From: an uncultured bacterium
Lineage (GTDB): Bacteria > Bacteroidota > Bacteroidia > Bacteroidales > Muribaculaceae
DNA: 64,000 nucleotides
Direction: 5' to 3'
Assembly (NCBI GenBank): GCA_905214735.1
Contig: CAJMNI010000001.1
Span: 62,001 to 126,000, forward strand
The position numbers and the translations under genes were made by a program. The notes under the pieces are model-generated. The model made no database searches and was not told the DNA's origin. It was given only the letters and a program-made list of their open reading frames with translations. This document shows, piece after piece, positions 1 to 8,919 of this stretch (positions within the stretch are counted from its first letter, which is position 1; every line of letters starts with the position of its first letter).

Positions 1-760
1 AACTGTCGGCGTTCGACACCGAGGAGATGCGGTCGCTCGCCGTCGAGGGGAGCCTGGTGCCGTTGGCCGTGAATATCAGCGACGACTGGCCGTTGGTGGT
101 CTTTGCGCCGAAACTTGTCACAAAAAATGCATTCCCGTCGACATTGTCGGGGAGATCGAATGAGAATTTCTGCGATTTAGTGGAGCGGAAATCCTCGCCG
201 AGCAGATTGCGTCCGCTTTCGCCGGGGTGCTGCAGTTCGCGTTCATGCACGATGCGCTCCGTGAAGGTGGTTGCGGTCCTGACAGTAGTCCCGGTGGTGA
301 GAGCCTGGGGCATATCTTCAGCAGCGATTTCGCGGTCGCTCACAAAATAGAGGCTCTTCTCGCAATAGGGGTTGATCACATGCTGATAGGGCACGCTCGA
401 TCCGCTCGATGCCGACCAGGTGAAATGGTCGGCGGCAAAAAACAGGATCCCTTTCGCTGTGCGCACCGACGGCAGGAGCGGAAGGTCGTTGGGGATGCGT
501 TCGGTGAGCCCTTCCGGAAGCATGCGGCCCCCCATGCCGTAGACATGGACCTTCGAGGGGTCGGAAAAGCCCATGGCGCGGAGATCGGCGTCGGTGATCA
601 GATGCATGCCCGACTTTGTCACCGACACGCTCATCCAGCGCCCCGTCGACAATACCGATGCCTCAGGGTAATGATCCGTCGGAAGAGCCGAGGCCGTGAT
701 GGCCGACACTCCAAGCAGACCTGTAAACCAATATCTTAACCTTGTTATGAATGATGTCAT
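1..760 (-). CDS. porU: Type IX secretion sortase PorU, N-terminal part (runs off left edge)
   Basis: The minus strand is open from an ATG at 760 to the window edge, giving 253 residues; an in-frame TAA lies just upstream of that ATG. Residues 1 to about 23 form a signal peptide. The segment that follows (SVLSTGRWMSVSVTKSGMHL, then SDPSKVHVYGMGGRMLPE) matches the N-terminal domain of PorU, the T9SS outer-membrane sortase that removes the C-terminal sorting domain from cargo and attaches cargo to the cell surface. The C25-type peptidase domain would lie beyond position 1 and cannot be seen. The eight CTD-bearing proteins elsewhere in the window are its expected substrates. PorV often neighbours PorU in this phylum and may lie to the left. 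The assignment rests on motif recognition of the N-terminal domain only. Confidence 0.75.
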   Translation of the reverse strand, partial: MTSFITRLRYWFTGLLGVSAITASALPTDHYPEASVLSTGRWMSVSVTKSGMHLITDADLRAMGFSDPSKVHVYGMGGRMLPEGLTERIPNDLPLLPSVRTAKGILFFAADHFTWSASSGSSVPYQHVINPYCEKSLYFVSDREIAAEDMPQALTTGTTVRTATTFTERIVHERELQHPGESGRNLLGEDFRSTKSQKFSFDLPDNVDGNAFFVTSFGAKTTNGQSSLIFTANGTRLPSTASDRISSVSNADS

Positions 761-834
761 TGACGATTATGTTTCTGCGCCACGCCGGCGCGGAGGCCGG
801 TGCGTGCCGCGTATGCGGATATCTATTCCGTAAA

Positions 835-858
835 ATAACGTTATTCGATAAGATAACG
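835..858. promoter_or_regulatory. Palindromic site ATAACGTTATTC plus ATAACG half-site upstream of porU
   Basis: The palindrome AATAACGTTATT (834..845) is followed by a further ATAACG at 853..858, so CGTTAT and ATAACG also form an inverted repeat. It lies 75 to 98 bases upstream of the porU start. The 12-mer ATAACGTTATTC recurs at 29204..29215 upstream of the DEAD-box helicase, again with a second ATAACG nearby. An operator role is inferred from symmetry and recurrence only. Confidence 0.3.
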
Positions 859-930
859 GAGTTTTTCCCTTTTTAGTGTAACGGATAAGGATGGCGCCCC
901 GGCATATCATCTCCCAGTTTCTGACGGTGC

Positions 931-1692
931 TTACCTCGTCGGTTTCTCGGCAAGCACGCGCTCCCATTCAGCCCTCGAGCCGTGAAACACGTTGAGGTCT
1001 ACCTCGCCCCGGATGCCGGCTACTTTCCCGTGGTGATAATATTGCCAGAAGGTCCAGTCGTTGTTGGCGGAATTGTCGTCGGTGAAACTGCATATCCAGA
1101 GAGGGAAACCTCTGAAATTGCGGAAAAGATATTTCTCATAGCCGGCTCTGTTGGAATAGAACATCACGCGTCTCCCCTTCAGGTTGAGATAGTCGACCAT
1201 CTTCTGGAGATTCTCGGCCACCTCTTCGGGAGTGTAACCTTCGGGATTCCCTTCGGCCTCGACGTCGATCACCATGCCAAGTTCGAGCGGGCGCGCCCCT
1301 ACCGACCGCATGAGATTGACGGCCTGCTTCACTCCGTCGACATCGAAGCGGAAGAAATGATAGGCTCCGACTTTCATTCCGGCATGACGTGCCTTCTGAT
1401 AGTTGAGCACAAAGTTTTCATCGCGGAAGTTCTCTCCTTCCGATGCCTTAATGAAGATGAATTCTATACCGTCGTCAGCCGCGGCGTCGAGGTTCATCAT
1501 CCCGTTGTGGGCCGACACGTCGATCCCTTTCACGGGGAAGCGTTCGGGGTCAACATAGGGGGGCGTGGTGATATATTCCCGATAGGCCCACCATATCGCC
1601 CCGACAAGGAGCAGCGAAACGAGCAGAAACCAGCCCGCCACCACCACATCCTTCCGCGGACGCTTCAGCAATTTGTCGAGTTTCAATAACAT
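931..1692 (-). CDS. GH25 family muramidase (lysozyme-like), membrane-anchored
   Basis: The 253-residue protein has one N-terminal membrane segment (about residues 16-36), then a glycoside hydrolase family 25 TIM barrel. The GH25 signatures are present: KGIDVSAHNG (Asp58), IKASEG, and VIDVEAEG, where Asp143 and Glu145 form the DxE catalytic pair known in the family. GH25 enzymes cleave the N-acetylmuramic acid to N-acetylglucosamine bond of peptidoglycan. The membrane anchor suggests action in the periplasm, perhaps in wall remodelling. Its start overlaps the end of the upstream membrane protein by 10 bases, so the two are probably co-transcribed. The domain is complete; the physiological role is not deducible from sequence. 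Confidence 0.88.
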   Translation of the reverse strand: MLLKLDKLLKRPRKDVVVAGWFLLVSLLLVGAIWWAYREYITTPPYVDPERFPVKGIDVSAHNGMMNLDAAADDGIEFIFIKASEGENFRDENFVLNYQKARHAGMKVGAYHFFRFDVDGVKQAVNLMRSVGARPLELGMVIDVEAEGNPEGYTPEEVAENLQKMVDYLNLKGRRVMFYSNRAGYEKYLFRNFRGFPLWICSFTDDNSANNDWTFWQYYHHGKVAGIRGEVDLNVFHGSRAEWERVLAEKPTR

Positions 1693-3509
1693 GGCAGGCT
1701 CCTTTCTCCCGATTCCGGCCGATATACTATCATATAGCGCATCGTGTCGACAGGCGCGTATCCGAGTTCGGCGAGCGTCGACAGAATCGCTCCGGTCTTC
1801 TTTTCATTATGGAAGTAGTTGGAAAATTCCCCTCGGCCATGCATCTGGTCGTCGCCCGGTCGGCTGAAATCGCCTGCCGGAGCCGCCAACCTCATAACGA
1901 GCACCGGAGCCTTGCGCAACTTTCGGCTGAGTTGCAGGCGCAGCTGATCGGCCGACAAAAGTTCGGGGCTCTGGTTGCCGATAGCGGGAAGCGTGCCGGT
2001 GAGGTAATGGAGCATCGGCGCCATTCCGGAGATGAACACAGGCTCTCCTTCCCGGGCCACCGAGTCGACCTCAGCCACCATCTCACCGAGAGCACGAGCC
2101 CTCTGAGGCGAGGTGTAGACGCCACGGCCCCCGTCGACGCCAACAGCACCGCGGCATTCCCACAGAGGCGTGCTGTCGAAATAAACCCCTTCGGAAGCAG
2201 CTCGGCCAAATGCCGCAGCTCCGATCAGAAGAGCAATGGCTGTCACGAGATTGCGCGACGCCGGGAGTGTGGCTCCCGCGAATTTATGCAAAAATCGGGT
2301 GTAAAAAAGAAACGCCGGAACCGAGGCAAGCCACATTGCCTGCGTGCCGTTGTTGATAATAGCGCCGTCGCTCCCGAGCGGAAAGATCAGGATCACGGCC
2401 AGACCGGCGACTGCCGTCGCCCTGATGCGCGGTGTTGAACGCCAGATTGCCCCGACACAGCCGATAATGAAAAGAGCCCCGAGAAAATAGGTGAAGGTCG
2501 AGCTTCCCGACCGGAAGGCATATTTCACCACGACAACTACTGCCGCTGCCACCCACACCACATTGAGAGCCCGCCGCAGCGAACGGCTTTTTACCAGCCG
2601 GCCCGTTATCGCTGCCAGAGCAAGCACTCCGGCTATCGCTATGCCGCAGCGGAACATATTCATATATGCCCTCAGCTGGACGGTTATCAGATTGACCGGG
2701 CCGTGACTCACTTCAGCCGATTGCGATGTGACCATGTTCATCAGATCAGCAAGATGATGAAAGAAAATGGTGTTATGCCCGAGAAGCAGCATCAGCAGGA
2801 AAACGGCGAGGATTCCGGTAAGCCATCCTCCGAGATACCCTAACATCAGCATCGAAAGCTGAAGCCCCCGGCGGCGCATTCCCCGGCATCCTTGCCATGC
2901 CAGCAACGGAATTATGAGAATATAGAGAATGCCGAGGAGATTCGGCATCCTTGAAAAGACGTTGATGCCGAGCACTATTCCGGAGGCGATTATCATCCGG
3001 TCGCAATGACCGGGGCGAGCGGTATATGACGTTCTTCCGTCGTCAGGCAACAGAGGGGACAATCCTTTGAGCATCAACCGGAGGCCTACGCAGGTGAGAA
3101 GGGCCGACAGCTGATCGTAAGAAAAAGTGAGCGGCATGTCGAGCTGCTCAGCGAGAATCACTACTATTGCCGCCACAACGATCGGGCGCATGCGCCGATC
3201 GGGGAAAAGCGACGCAACGGTCAGCGCCGTCAGCGTGTTGACAATCAAGCCGACGAGCCGCATCCCGAACATACCGGGGAAGAGCAGCATCAACGCGCCG
3301 CCGACCACGTCGGTGAGATAATGCATGAAGCCATATTCCACAGCTTCCGGATGAGTGAAAATATTGGCATACGAGGCGAGATAAAAACCGGAATCGCATA
3401 ATTCCACGCCGAAAAAGAGCGGCGGCAACTGCAACGCCACGCATATTCCGGCAAGCAGAAGCATATACTTCCAGTCAATTCTCCCCGTTTTATTATCTGA
3501 CAACTTCAT
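1683..3509 (-). CDS. Polytopic membrane protein, GT-C glycosyltransferase-like
   Basis: This 608-residue protein has many hydrophobic segments across its first ~430 residues and a soluble C-terminal domain of about 150 residues. An early extracytoplasmic loop carries an acidic residue (CDSGFY, Asp near residue 39) right after the first membrane helix. That is the usual arrangement in GT-C enzymes, which use polyprenyl-phosphate sugars. No named family is recognised with certainty. It overlaps the GH25 gene by 10 bases. The 72-base gap to the divergent gene at 3582 should hold promoters in both directions; a TAATTTTG at 3521..3514 on this strand lies so close to the ATG that the mRNA would be almost leaderless, or translation may begin at Met16. 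The glycosyltransferase role is inferred. Confidence 0.6.
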   Translation of the reverse strand: MKLSDNKTGRIDWKYMLLLAGICVALQLPPLFFGVELCDSGFYLASYANIFTHPEAVEYGFMHYLTDVVGGALMLLFPGMFGMRLVGLIVNTLTALTVASLFPDRRMRPIVVAAIVVILAEQLDMPLTFSYDQLSALLTCVGLRLMLKGLSPLLPDDGRTSYTARPGHCDRMIIASGIVLGINVFSRMPNLLGILYILIIPLLAWQGCRGMRRRGLQLSMLMLGYLGGWLTGILAVFLLMLLLGHNTIFFHHLADLMNMVTSQSAEVSHGPVNLITVQLRAYMNMFRCGIAIAGVLALAAITGRLVKSRSLRRALNVVWVAAAVVVVVKYAFRSGSSTFTYFLGALFIIGCVGAIWRSTPRIRATAVAGLAVILIFPLGSDGAIINNGTQAMWLASVPAFLFYTRFLHKFAGATLPASRNLVTAIALLIGAAAFGRAASEGVYFDSTPLWECRGAVGVDGGRGVYTSPQRARALGEMVAEVDSVAREGEPVFISGMAPMLHYLTGTLPAIGNQSPELLSADQLRLQLSRKLRKAPVLVMRLAAPAGDFSRPGDDQMHGRGEFSNYFHNEKKTGAILSTLAELGYAPVDTMRYMIVYRPESGERSLPCY

Positions 3510-3563
3510 ATCACAAAATTAAGCAATTTCCATCTTATATTAGACTTTCGCGCCATTTTTTTG

Positions 3564-3571
3564 TAATTTTG
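3564..3571 (+). promoter_or_regulatory. Probable -7 element (TAATTTTG) for the membrane-protein triplet
   Basis: TAATTTTG fits the Bacteroidota -7 consensus TAnnTTTG and ends 10 bases before the ATG at 3582. No exact TTTG is found about 19 bases upstream, only a TTTC, so the call is tentative. Confidence 0.4.
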
Positions 3572-3581
3572 CATTCCTGTT

Positions 3582-5078
3582 ATGAGCAAGATTCTTTCCA
3601 TCCGGTCTATTGTCACGCAGGCCTATATCTGGCTTGCGCTTCCGCTGTTAGTATTCTTCGCGGCCTGGCTGAGATGGTATGTCGCGCTCCCCTCTCTCGC
3701 TCTTCTTCTCTTCACCTTCGGGTATATGCTGCGGCGCAGAAAAGATTCCTCTTTTTTCACATCTTCCCATTTTGCCGACGTCAAGGTCAACCGCAAGCTC
3801 ATAATCATAGCCACACTACTGCTTATATACACGATTTATTGTGGAGTCGGAGGTTTTTTCTGGCAGGCCACTTCCGACCATCATTTCCGTTCGGCCGTAT
3901 TTTTCGACCTCGTAAAACGCCCGTGGCCCGTGACTTATCCTCCGCTTGCCGACGGCGAGCCAAGAATGCTCTGCTACTACATAGGCTATTGGCTCCCTGC
4001 AGCGGTAATGGGCAAACTTTTCAGCGGATACGTGATGCCCGGCAACTTCTTCCTCGTCCTTTATACGGCATGGGGCCTTTTCATCGCCATCTCGTTGATA
4101 ATAAGCTTCACCGGAGGACGGCCGCGCTATCTGATTCTGCTCATTTTCCTATTTTTCGGCGGCTGGGACCTTTTCACATCGCTAATATACGCCACCGATC
4201 AGCAACGCGTCTCTCTCAACACTTTCCTCATATCGGGTATCAACTATGATTCCACCATCTATCACGGCACCGCAAATCTAAGCATACTGACCGCCCAAGT
4301 CTTCAACCAGGGAATCCCCGCCCTGATCGGCTGCCTGCTCGTAAGGTTCCACTGGCAAAAACCGCAGTTCCTTCTCCTTCCCTTTTCCCTTCTCTTTTTT
4401 ATCGCGCCGCTCCCTTGCGTGGGTCTGGCAGTGATCCTTATTCCGCACATGCTCGGCAACCTGAAAGAATCGTCCTCTTGGCAAAACTTCGCCTCAATGG
4501 GGCTTTGCATAGTGCCCGCGCTATATTTCATGCAGAACAGGAACGCAGGAACCATTCTGTGGCACATCTCCGACGGACTGGGGCCCGCGGTTCTCGAAAG
4601 CGGAATTGTCTGGCTTTGTCTCGGTCTCGGCATATTCCTTCCCTTCATCTGGCCGCAAGTGAAACGCAACGTCCCCTTCTGGACCCTGGTTGCCTTCGCC
4701 TTTTTCGCCCCCTTCCTCCAGATGGGACAAGCCCAGGATTTTGGTCTTCGCGCCGCTACTCCCCTCTCAATCTATCTTTTACTCCTCGTCACTGACGCAG
4801 CATGCCGGGTCAGAAGCTGGAAAACAGTCAGAGGAAAACTATTTGCCGTCACGTTGTTCCTGGCATCTTTCGCGCCGGCCGGCATTTATTACTTTATCGC
4901 TTACCATGCTGTGGCCGACTGCATCATCGGAGGTGCAAAAGCCATGCGCGACCGTGGCCAGGGCAAACTCGCCAATCCCGAAGAGAATGTGTTCTACAAC
5001 AACTTCATTGCCACCGGCGACGGCTTCTTCTCGCGCCATCTGATGCGCCATCCGGTTAATAAACATGATTTGCCATGA
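3582..5078 (+). CDS. Polytopic membrane protein, tandem paralogue 1 of 3
   Basis: The 498-residue protein has roughly ten or more hydrophobic segments and no signal peptide. It shares its layout with the next two genes: an N-terminal helix pair (IVTQAYIWLALPLL), the loop motif YYIGYWLPAA after a WP..YPP segment, and a C-terminal ending of the form FFSRHLMRHP. The family is not recognised. The architecture resembles GT-C glycosyltransferases or lipid-linked sugar enzymes, but no catalytic residue can be assigned with confidence. Its stop overlaps the next start (ATGA at 5075), implying translational coupling. By eye the triplet is more AT-rich than the housekeeping genes around it. Confidence 0.65.
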   Translation: MSKILSIRSIVTQAYIWLALPLLVFFAAWLRWYVALPSLALLLFTFGYMLRRRKDSSFFTSSHFADVKVNRKLIIIATLLLIYTIYCGVGGFFWQATSDHHFRSAVFFDLVKRPWPVTYPPLADGEPRMLCYYIGYWLPAAVMGKLFSGYVMPGNFFLVLYTAWGLFIAISLIISFTGGRPRYLILLIFLFFGGWDLFTSLIYATDQQRVSLNTFLISGINYDSTIYHGTANLSILTAQVFNQGIPALIGCLLVRFHWQKPQFLLLPFSLLFFIAPLPCVGLAVILIPHMLGNLKESSSWQNFASMGLCIVPALYFMQNRNAGTILWHISDGLGPAVLESGIVWLCLGLGIFLPFIWPQVKRNVPFWTLVAFAFFAPFLQMGQAQDFGLRAATPLSIYLLLLVTDAACRVRSWKTVRGKLFAVTLFLASFAPAGIYYFIAYHAVADCIIGGAKAMRDRGQGKLANPEENVFYNNFIATGDGFFSRHLMRHPVNKHDLP

Positions 5079-6642
5079 GCATGACTGTCACAACTGAATC
5101 AAAACTTATTCCCATGAAATGGATCGTGACGCTGGCCTACGTCTGGCTCGCGATTCCGGTCATACTGTTTCTGATCTTCTGGGTGAACCTCACTGTCAAC
5201 GCCCTGCTGGCTTTAATGATCATATACGTGGGAGCATCCGCCTTCATCCGCAGACAAAAAGAAAAAAAACATCTGCCATATCCCTGCCTGCTCAAGATTT
5301 TTCACCAGCTCTGAAACTTGACCCAACACTGGTCTTTACCGGTGCGACCCTACTCTTTCTTGTGATATACATGGGAATCGGAGGACTGATGACACAGGAA
5401 TATAACGATCAAGTATTCCGCAACGCAATGCTATACGAAGTGACCAACCGCGACTGGCCTATAATCTATCCCCCAATCGACGGCAACCCATGCTTCCTTA
5501 GCTATTACATGGGATTCTGGCTCCCTGCCGCTGCCGTGGCAAAAATTTTCGGCGGCAATATGCTTGTAGCCGAGTCAGTCACTATCTTTTACGCCTGGAC
5601 CGGACTATTTCTATTCATAGCCTTCATCTTCAGTTATGTCGGCGAAAGGCGCAGGCTGCTGGCTCTTTTAGTGATTCTCATGTTCGCCGCATTCGACTAT
5701 GTGGCCGGCGCCATTTTCACATATCGGAATTACCCTGATATCATCTCATTCATCGGAGGCAACCATGACAACGCCACAACCTACTATGCGCTTCCGAACA
5801 TCGCAGTGGCACTGGGCCAAATCTACAATCAGGCGATACCGGCCTTCTTAGGCTGCATGCTGCTCTATTATCAGCGCAACTCCTTCCGCTATTTCTTTCT
5901 GACGTTCGCACTGGTGATGTTCTTCTCGCCTCTTCAGTGCGTAGGAATTTTCCCGGTTTGCGCGGTGTGGGGCATCCGCAATTTCCGCAACACCCTCTCT
6001 GCAGCCAATATTTTAGGAATTCTACTTTGCTTTCTCTTTGCAGCCTATTTCATGGCCAACAATCAAGGTTCCATGCGCACTTACGCCACCGAAGGCGACC
6101 AAATAGCCATTATTGCCGAAAAAGGTGCATTTTGGGTCACCTTTTCCGTAGCAATATACCTTCCTTTCCTATGGAAAAGCGTGAAGCGCGACTGGGTGTT
6201 TTGGCTGCTGCTCGCCATTTCGCTGGCGGCTCCACTCATGTCGCTCCACGGCCTCGGCGACCTTGGATGGAGAGCTCCGACAGGCCTTTCGGTTTATTTG
6301 ATGGCGAAAATTGCAAAAAAGGTTGTGGGCATAAGACGGTGGACCGCGCCCCGCAACGCCTGCTTCGCTGTGACTCTCTGCCTCTGCTCACTCACAACAG
6401 CAGGAATTTATTTTTACAGAGGTTATCTTGAAGTGACGGAGGTTATCATCAAAGGGCGCTCTCCGCGCGTAGACTGGCTCAACGGCCATCTTGCCGATCC
6501 CGATTACAATCAATGGTTCAACAATTTTATGTCGACCCGCAACGGTTTTTTCTATAAATACATTATGCGACGACCGGACGCCGCAATCAGGTATAATCAC
6601 AACAACACATCGAAGCATAATGATGCAGACCGCAATCAATAA
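5075..6642 (+). CDS. Polytopic membrane protein, tandem paralogue 2 of 3, interrupted by a -1 frameshift
   Basis: Translation from the ATG at 5075 gives residues alignable with paralogues 1 and 3 (IVTLAYVWLAIPVI) but stops at 5314. The homologous remainder continues in the -1 frame to 6642, with YYMGFWLPAA and the family ending FFYKYIMRRP. The shift falls at 5262..5269, a run of eight A. Reading GAA AAA AAA then slipping back one base gives ...KEKK followed by TSAISL, which restores a protein of about 521 residues with no internal stop. A_AAA_AAA (5263..5269) is a classical slippery heptamer. Possibilities are programmed slippage, a phase-variable homopolymer, a genuine mutation or a sequencing error. 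The ATGA overlap with paralogue 1 supports 5075 as the real start. Function is unknown, as for its paralogues. Confidence 0.6.
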
Positions 6643-6646
6643 TAAT

Positions 6647-8167
6647 ATGGAAAAATCGATTACCATGAAGTCAATCGTGATCCAGGCATACGTCTGGCTT
6701 GCGCTTCCGCTTCTGATATTCCTCGCATTCTGGGTTATTCCCTGGATATCAGTGCCTGCCATAACGGCAATAATTCTGATTCTTGCTAAGATTTTCCGGG
6801 AGAAATCCGACTCTCAGCTGTATAAATCTCGCGGGTTCGCGGCCTCCTTGCGCTTCGACCGCAACATCTGGTGGATTATTCTCGTAATTCTTCTCGTCTC
6901 TATCTATTGCGGCATCGGCGGCCTATATGCTCAAAACTACACTGACGCCTTCGGACGCAACGCCATTTTCTACGACCTCGTCAAACTCCCCTGGCCCACT
7001 GAGTATTCCCCAATTGATGGAAACCAGAGAACATTGGTTTATTATTTCGGGTTCTGGCTTCCCGCCGCCGGGATTGCGAAAATTTGCGGACACTCCATAT
7101 TTGTCGGCGAGATGGTTCAATTAGCTTATGCGGTCTGGGGATTATGGCTTATCACCGCTTTCCTCTTCAGTTACTGCCGAGGCCGACGCAGATGGCTCGC
7201 TCTTTTGCTCCTCTTTTTCTTCGCCGGCTGGGAAGTGGTCGAGACCCACTTTATATGGCATCATAACATCGGCGATTACTCTCTCAAAGACTTTTTCCTG
7301 TACACGTCGGACACCGACAACTTCTTTGTCCTAAATACGATGCACGCAATCCTGATCATGATCTACAATCAAGGGATCGCCGCCTTTTTGGGAATCATTC
7401 TCCTTTACTACCAACGTCGTTGCTTCAAATCTTACATCTTCACGTTTTCACTTTTGATGATTTTCGCTCCGATTCCTGCTTTCGGCATTCTGCCAATATG
7501 CATTGTCTGGGGATTGATGCATTTCAGGCAGTCTCTTTCATTTCCCAATATACTGGGAATCATGATTTGCATGCTGATAGCATCTTTCTATATGGGCAGT
7601 CCTGTGGGAGCTGACGTCAATCCGATAGTCTGGTCTGACAATATTATTTTCATGGTCAAATGCTGCGTTCTGTTTATTCTGACCTGCATCGCCGTCTACC
7701 TCCCCTTTATTTGGCGCAGTGTAAAAAAGAACTGTCTCTTCTGGGCCCTCCTTGCAATTTCTTGCGCAGCTCCCTTTTTCACTCTGACAGATCGTGTGGA
7801 TTTCGGCTGGAGGATTCCCACCGGACTGGCGGTTTTCATGCTCTTTACCGTGACAAAAGCAGCCGTCAATGTTAAAAATTGGCACACTCCGCGCAATGTA
7901 TGTTTCGCCATTGTTCTCTCCATTGGGGCGTTATCACCAATCATAAATTATTGCCGACGTTCTTATTATGAAGTCAAGGAAGTCGTCATAGAGGGTAGAT
8001 CCCCACGAAACCACTATTATGAAGGTATGCTCTCGTCAAAAGATTTCGACGCGCCTTTAAATTCACCTTCCCCCGAGCTCGAACCTTTTCTACACAGACT
8101 TATCTATACCACATATATTTGTGAAAAGGAGACTTTCTTCAATAAATATCTTATGCGTCACCGATAG
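6647..8167 (+). CDS. Polytopic membrane protein, tandem paralogue 3 of 3
   Basis: The intact 506-residue copy reads MEKSITMKSIVIQAYVWLALP at its N-terminus, which aligns with the other two starts. An upstream ATG at 6620 is in frame, but it would overlap paralogue 2 and add residues lacking in paralogue 1, so 6647 is preferred. YYFGFWLPAA and the ending FFNKYLMRHR match the family, and about 20 residues are inserted before that ending. It begins four bases after the preceding stop and is presumably in the same operon. The function is not recognised; a role in surface-glycan or lipid-linked sugar chemistry is a guess from topology. Confidence 0.65.
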   Translation: MEKSITMKSIVIQAYVWLALPLLIFLAFWVIPWISVPAITAIILILAKIFREKSDSQLYKSRGFAASLRFDRNIWWIILVILLVSIYCGIGGLYAQNYTDAFGRNAIFYDLVKLPWPTEYSPIDGNQRTLVYYFGFWLPAAGIAKICGHSIFVGEMVQLAYAVWGLWLITAFLFSYCRGRRRWLALLLLFFFAGWEVVETHFIWHHNIGDYSLKDFFLYTSDTDNFFVLNTMHAILIMIYNQGIAAFLGIILLYYQRRCFKSYIFTFSLLMIFAPIPAFGILPICIVWGLMHFRQSLSFPNILGIMICMLIASFYMGSPVGADVNPIVWSDNIIFMVKCCVLFILTCIAVYLPFIWRSVKKNCLFWALLAISCAAPFFTLTDRVDFGWRIPTGLAVFMLFTVTKAAVNVKNWHTPRNVCFAIVLSIGALSPIINYCRRSYYEVKEVVIEGRSPRNHYYEGMLSSKDFDAPLNSPSPELEPFLHRLIYTTYICEKETFFNKYLMRHR

Positions 8168-8180
8168 GTAAAATTTATTT

Positions 8181-8211
8181 TTTGATGATTGGTTGAATTT
8201 TTGTAATTTTG
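8181..8211 (+). promoter_or_regulatory. Bacteroidota-type promoter for hpt
   Basis: TTTG at 8181..8184 is followed after exactly 19 bases by TAATTTTG at 8204..8211, an ideal -33/-7 pair for the Bacteroidota primary sigma factor. Initiation near 8218 would give a leader of about 40 bases before hpt. Confidence 0.75.
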
Positions 8212-8258
8212 CCTAAAATAACGGAAAGCAGCATCCTGAATCAAAACTTTCGATTTTT

Positions 8259-8804
8259 ATGGAAAATAAAGTGACTGTCGACGGCTTGACTTTCGTGCCC
8301 TATATCACGCGCGATAAAATTGCCCAAGAAGTGAAACGCGTCGCCGAGGAGCTTCGCAACGACCTGAAAGGGAAAAATCCGATTTTCCTCTGCGTGCTTA
8401 ACGGCGCATTTATCTTCGCCGCCGACCTCATCCGCGAAGTCGGCAACAACGACGCCCACATCAACTTCGTGCGCTATACGAGCTATGAAGGCACCTCCTC
8501 CACCGGAAAGGTCAAGGAAGTGATGGGCCTCACCGAAGACATCGAAGGAATGGACGTCGTCATAATCGAAGACATCGTCGACACAGGCCTCACAGCCTCC
8601 ATGATGGTCTCGGAACTCAAGAAAAGGAATCCCCGCTCCATCCGATTCGCCACCCTGCTCCATAAGCCGGAAAGCTCCAAAACCGGTTTCAAACCCGACT
8701 ATGTGGCTTTCTCCATTCCGCCGAAATTCATCATCGGCTATGGCCTCGACCTCGACGGAAAGGTGCGCAACCTCAAAGACATCTACGTTATCGACGAAGA
8801 CTGA
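8259..8804 (+). CDS. hpt: Hypoxanthine phosphoribosyltransferase
   Basis: The 181-residue protein is of normal length for the family. The PRPP-binding loop VVIIEDIVDTG (residues 100-110) is intact, preceded by LNGAFIFAADLIRE and followed by LLHKPES and a C-terminal VAFSIPPKFIIGYGLDLDG segment. It transfers the phosphoribosyl group of PRPP to hypoxanthine, and often guanine, in cytoplasmic purine salvage. It has its own promoter and is followed by a terminator-like hairpin before adk. Position next to adk gives a small purine-nucleotide cluster. Confidence 0.95.
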   Translation: MENKVTVDGLTFVPYITRDKIAQEVKRVAEELRNDLKGKNPIFLCVLNGAFIFAADLIREVGNNDAHINFVRYTSYEGTSSTGKVKEVMGLTEDIEGMDVVIIEDIVDTGLTASMMVSELKKRNPRSIRFATLLHKPESSKTGFKPDYVAFSIPPKFIIGYGLDLDGKVRNLKDIYVIDED

Positions 8805-8833
8805 TCCGGTCTGCCCGGTCCGACAGACGAAAC

Positions 8834-8860
8834 CCTCCGCCGATCTGGCCGGAGGCTTTT
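8834..8860 (+). terminator. Terminator after hpt
   Basis: CCTCCG (8834..8839) pairs with CGGAGG (8850..8855), followed by CTTTTGTC. It is a short GC stem with a modest U tract, so termination may be incomplete. Confidence 0.5.
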
Positions 8861-8919
8861 GTCATGATTCTTACCGGACACCGAATTTTCATATACCCAA
8901 AATAAAGTTACATCCAATC

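Noticed and set aside
227..739. 170-codon open frame on the plus strand near the left edge
   Set aside because: It is antisense to the PorU N-terminal domain, which is open from 760 to the window edge and carries a signal peptide and family motifs.
767..967. 66-codon minus-strand frame between porU and the GH25 gene
   Set aside because: It overlaps the GH25 gene end, runs through the palindromic region and looks like random Arg-rich translation.
5119..5260. ATG at 5119 as start of paralogue 2
   Set aside because: The first ~48 codons in that frame are unlike the paralogues, while the frame from 5075 matches them up to the A8 run.
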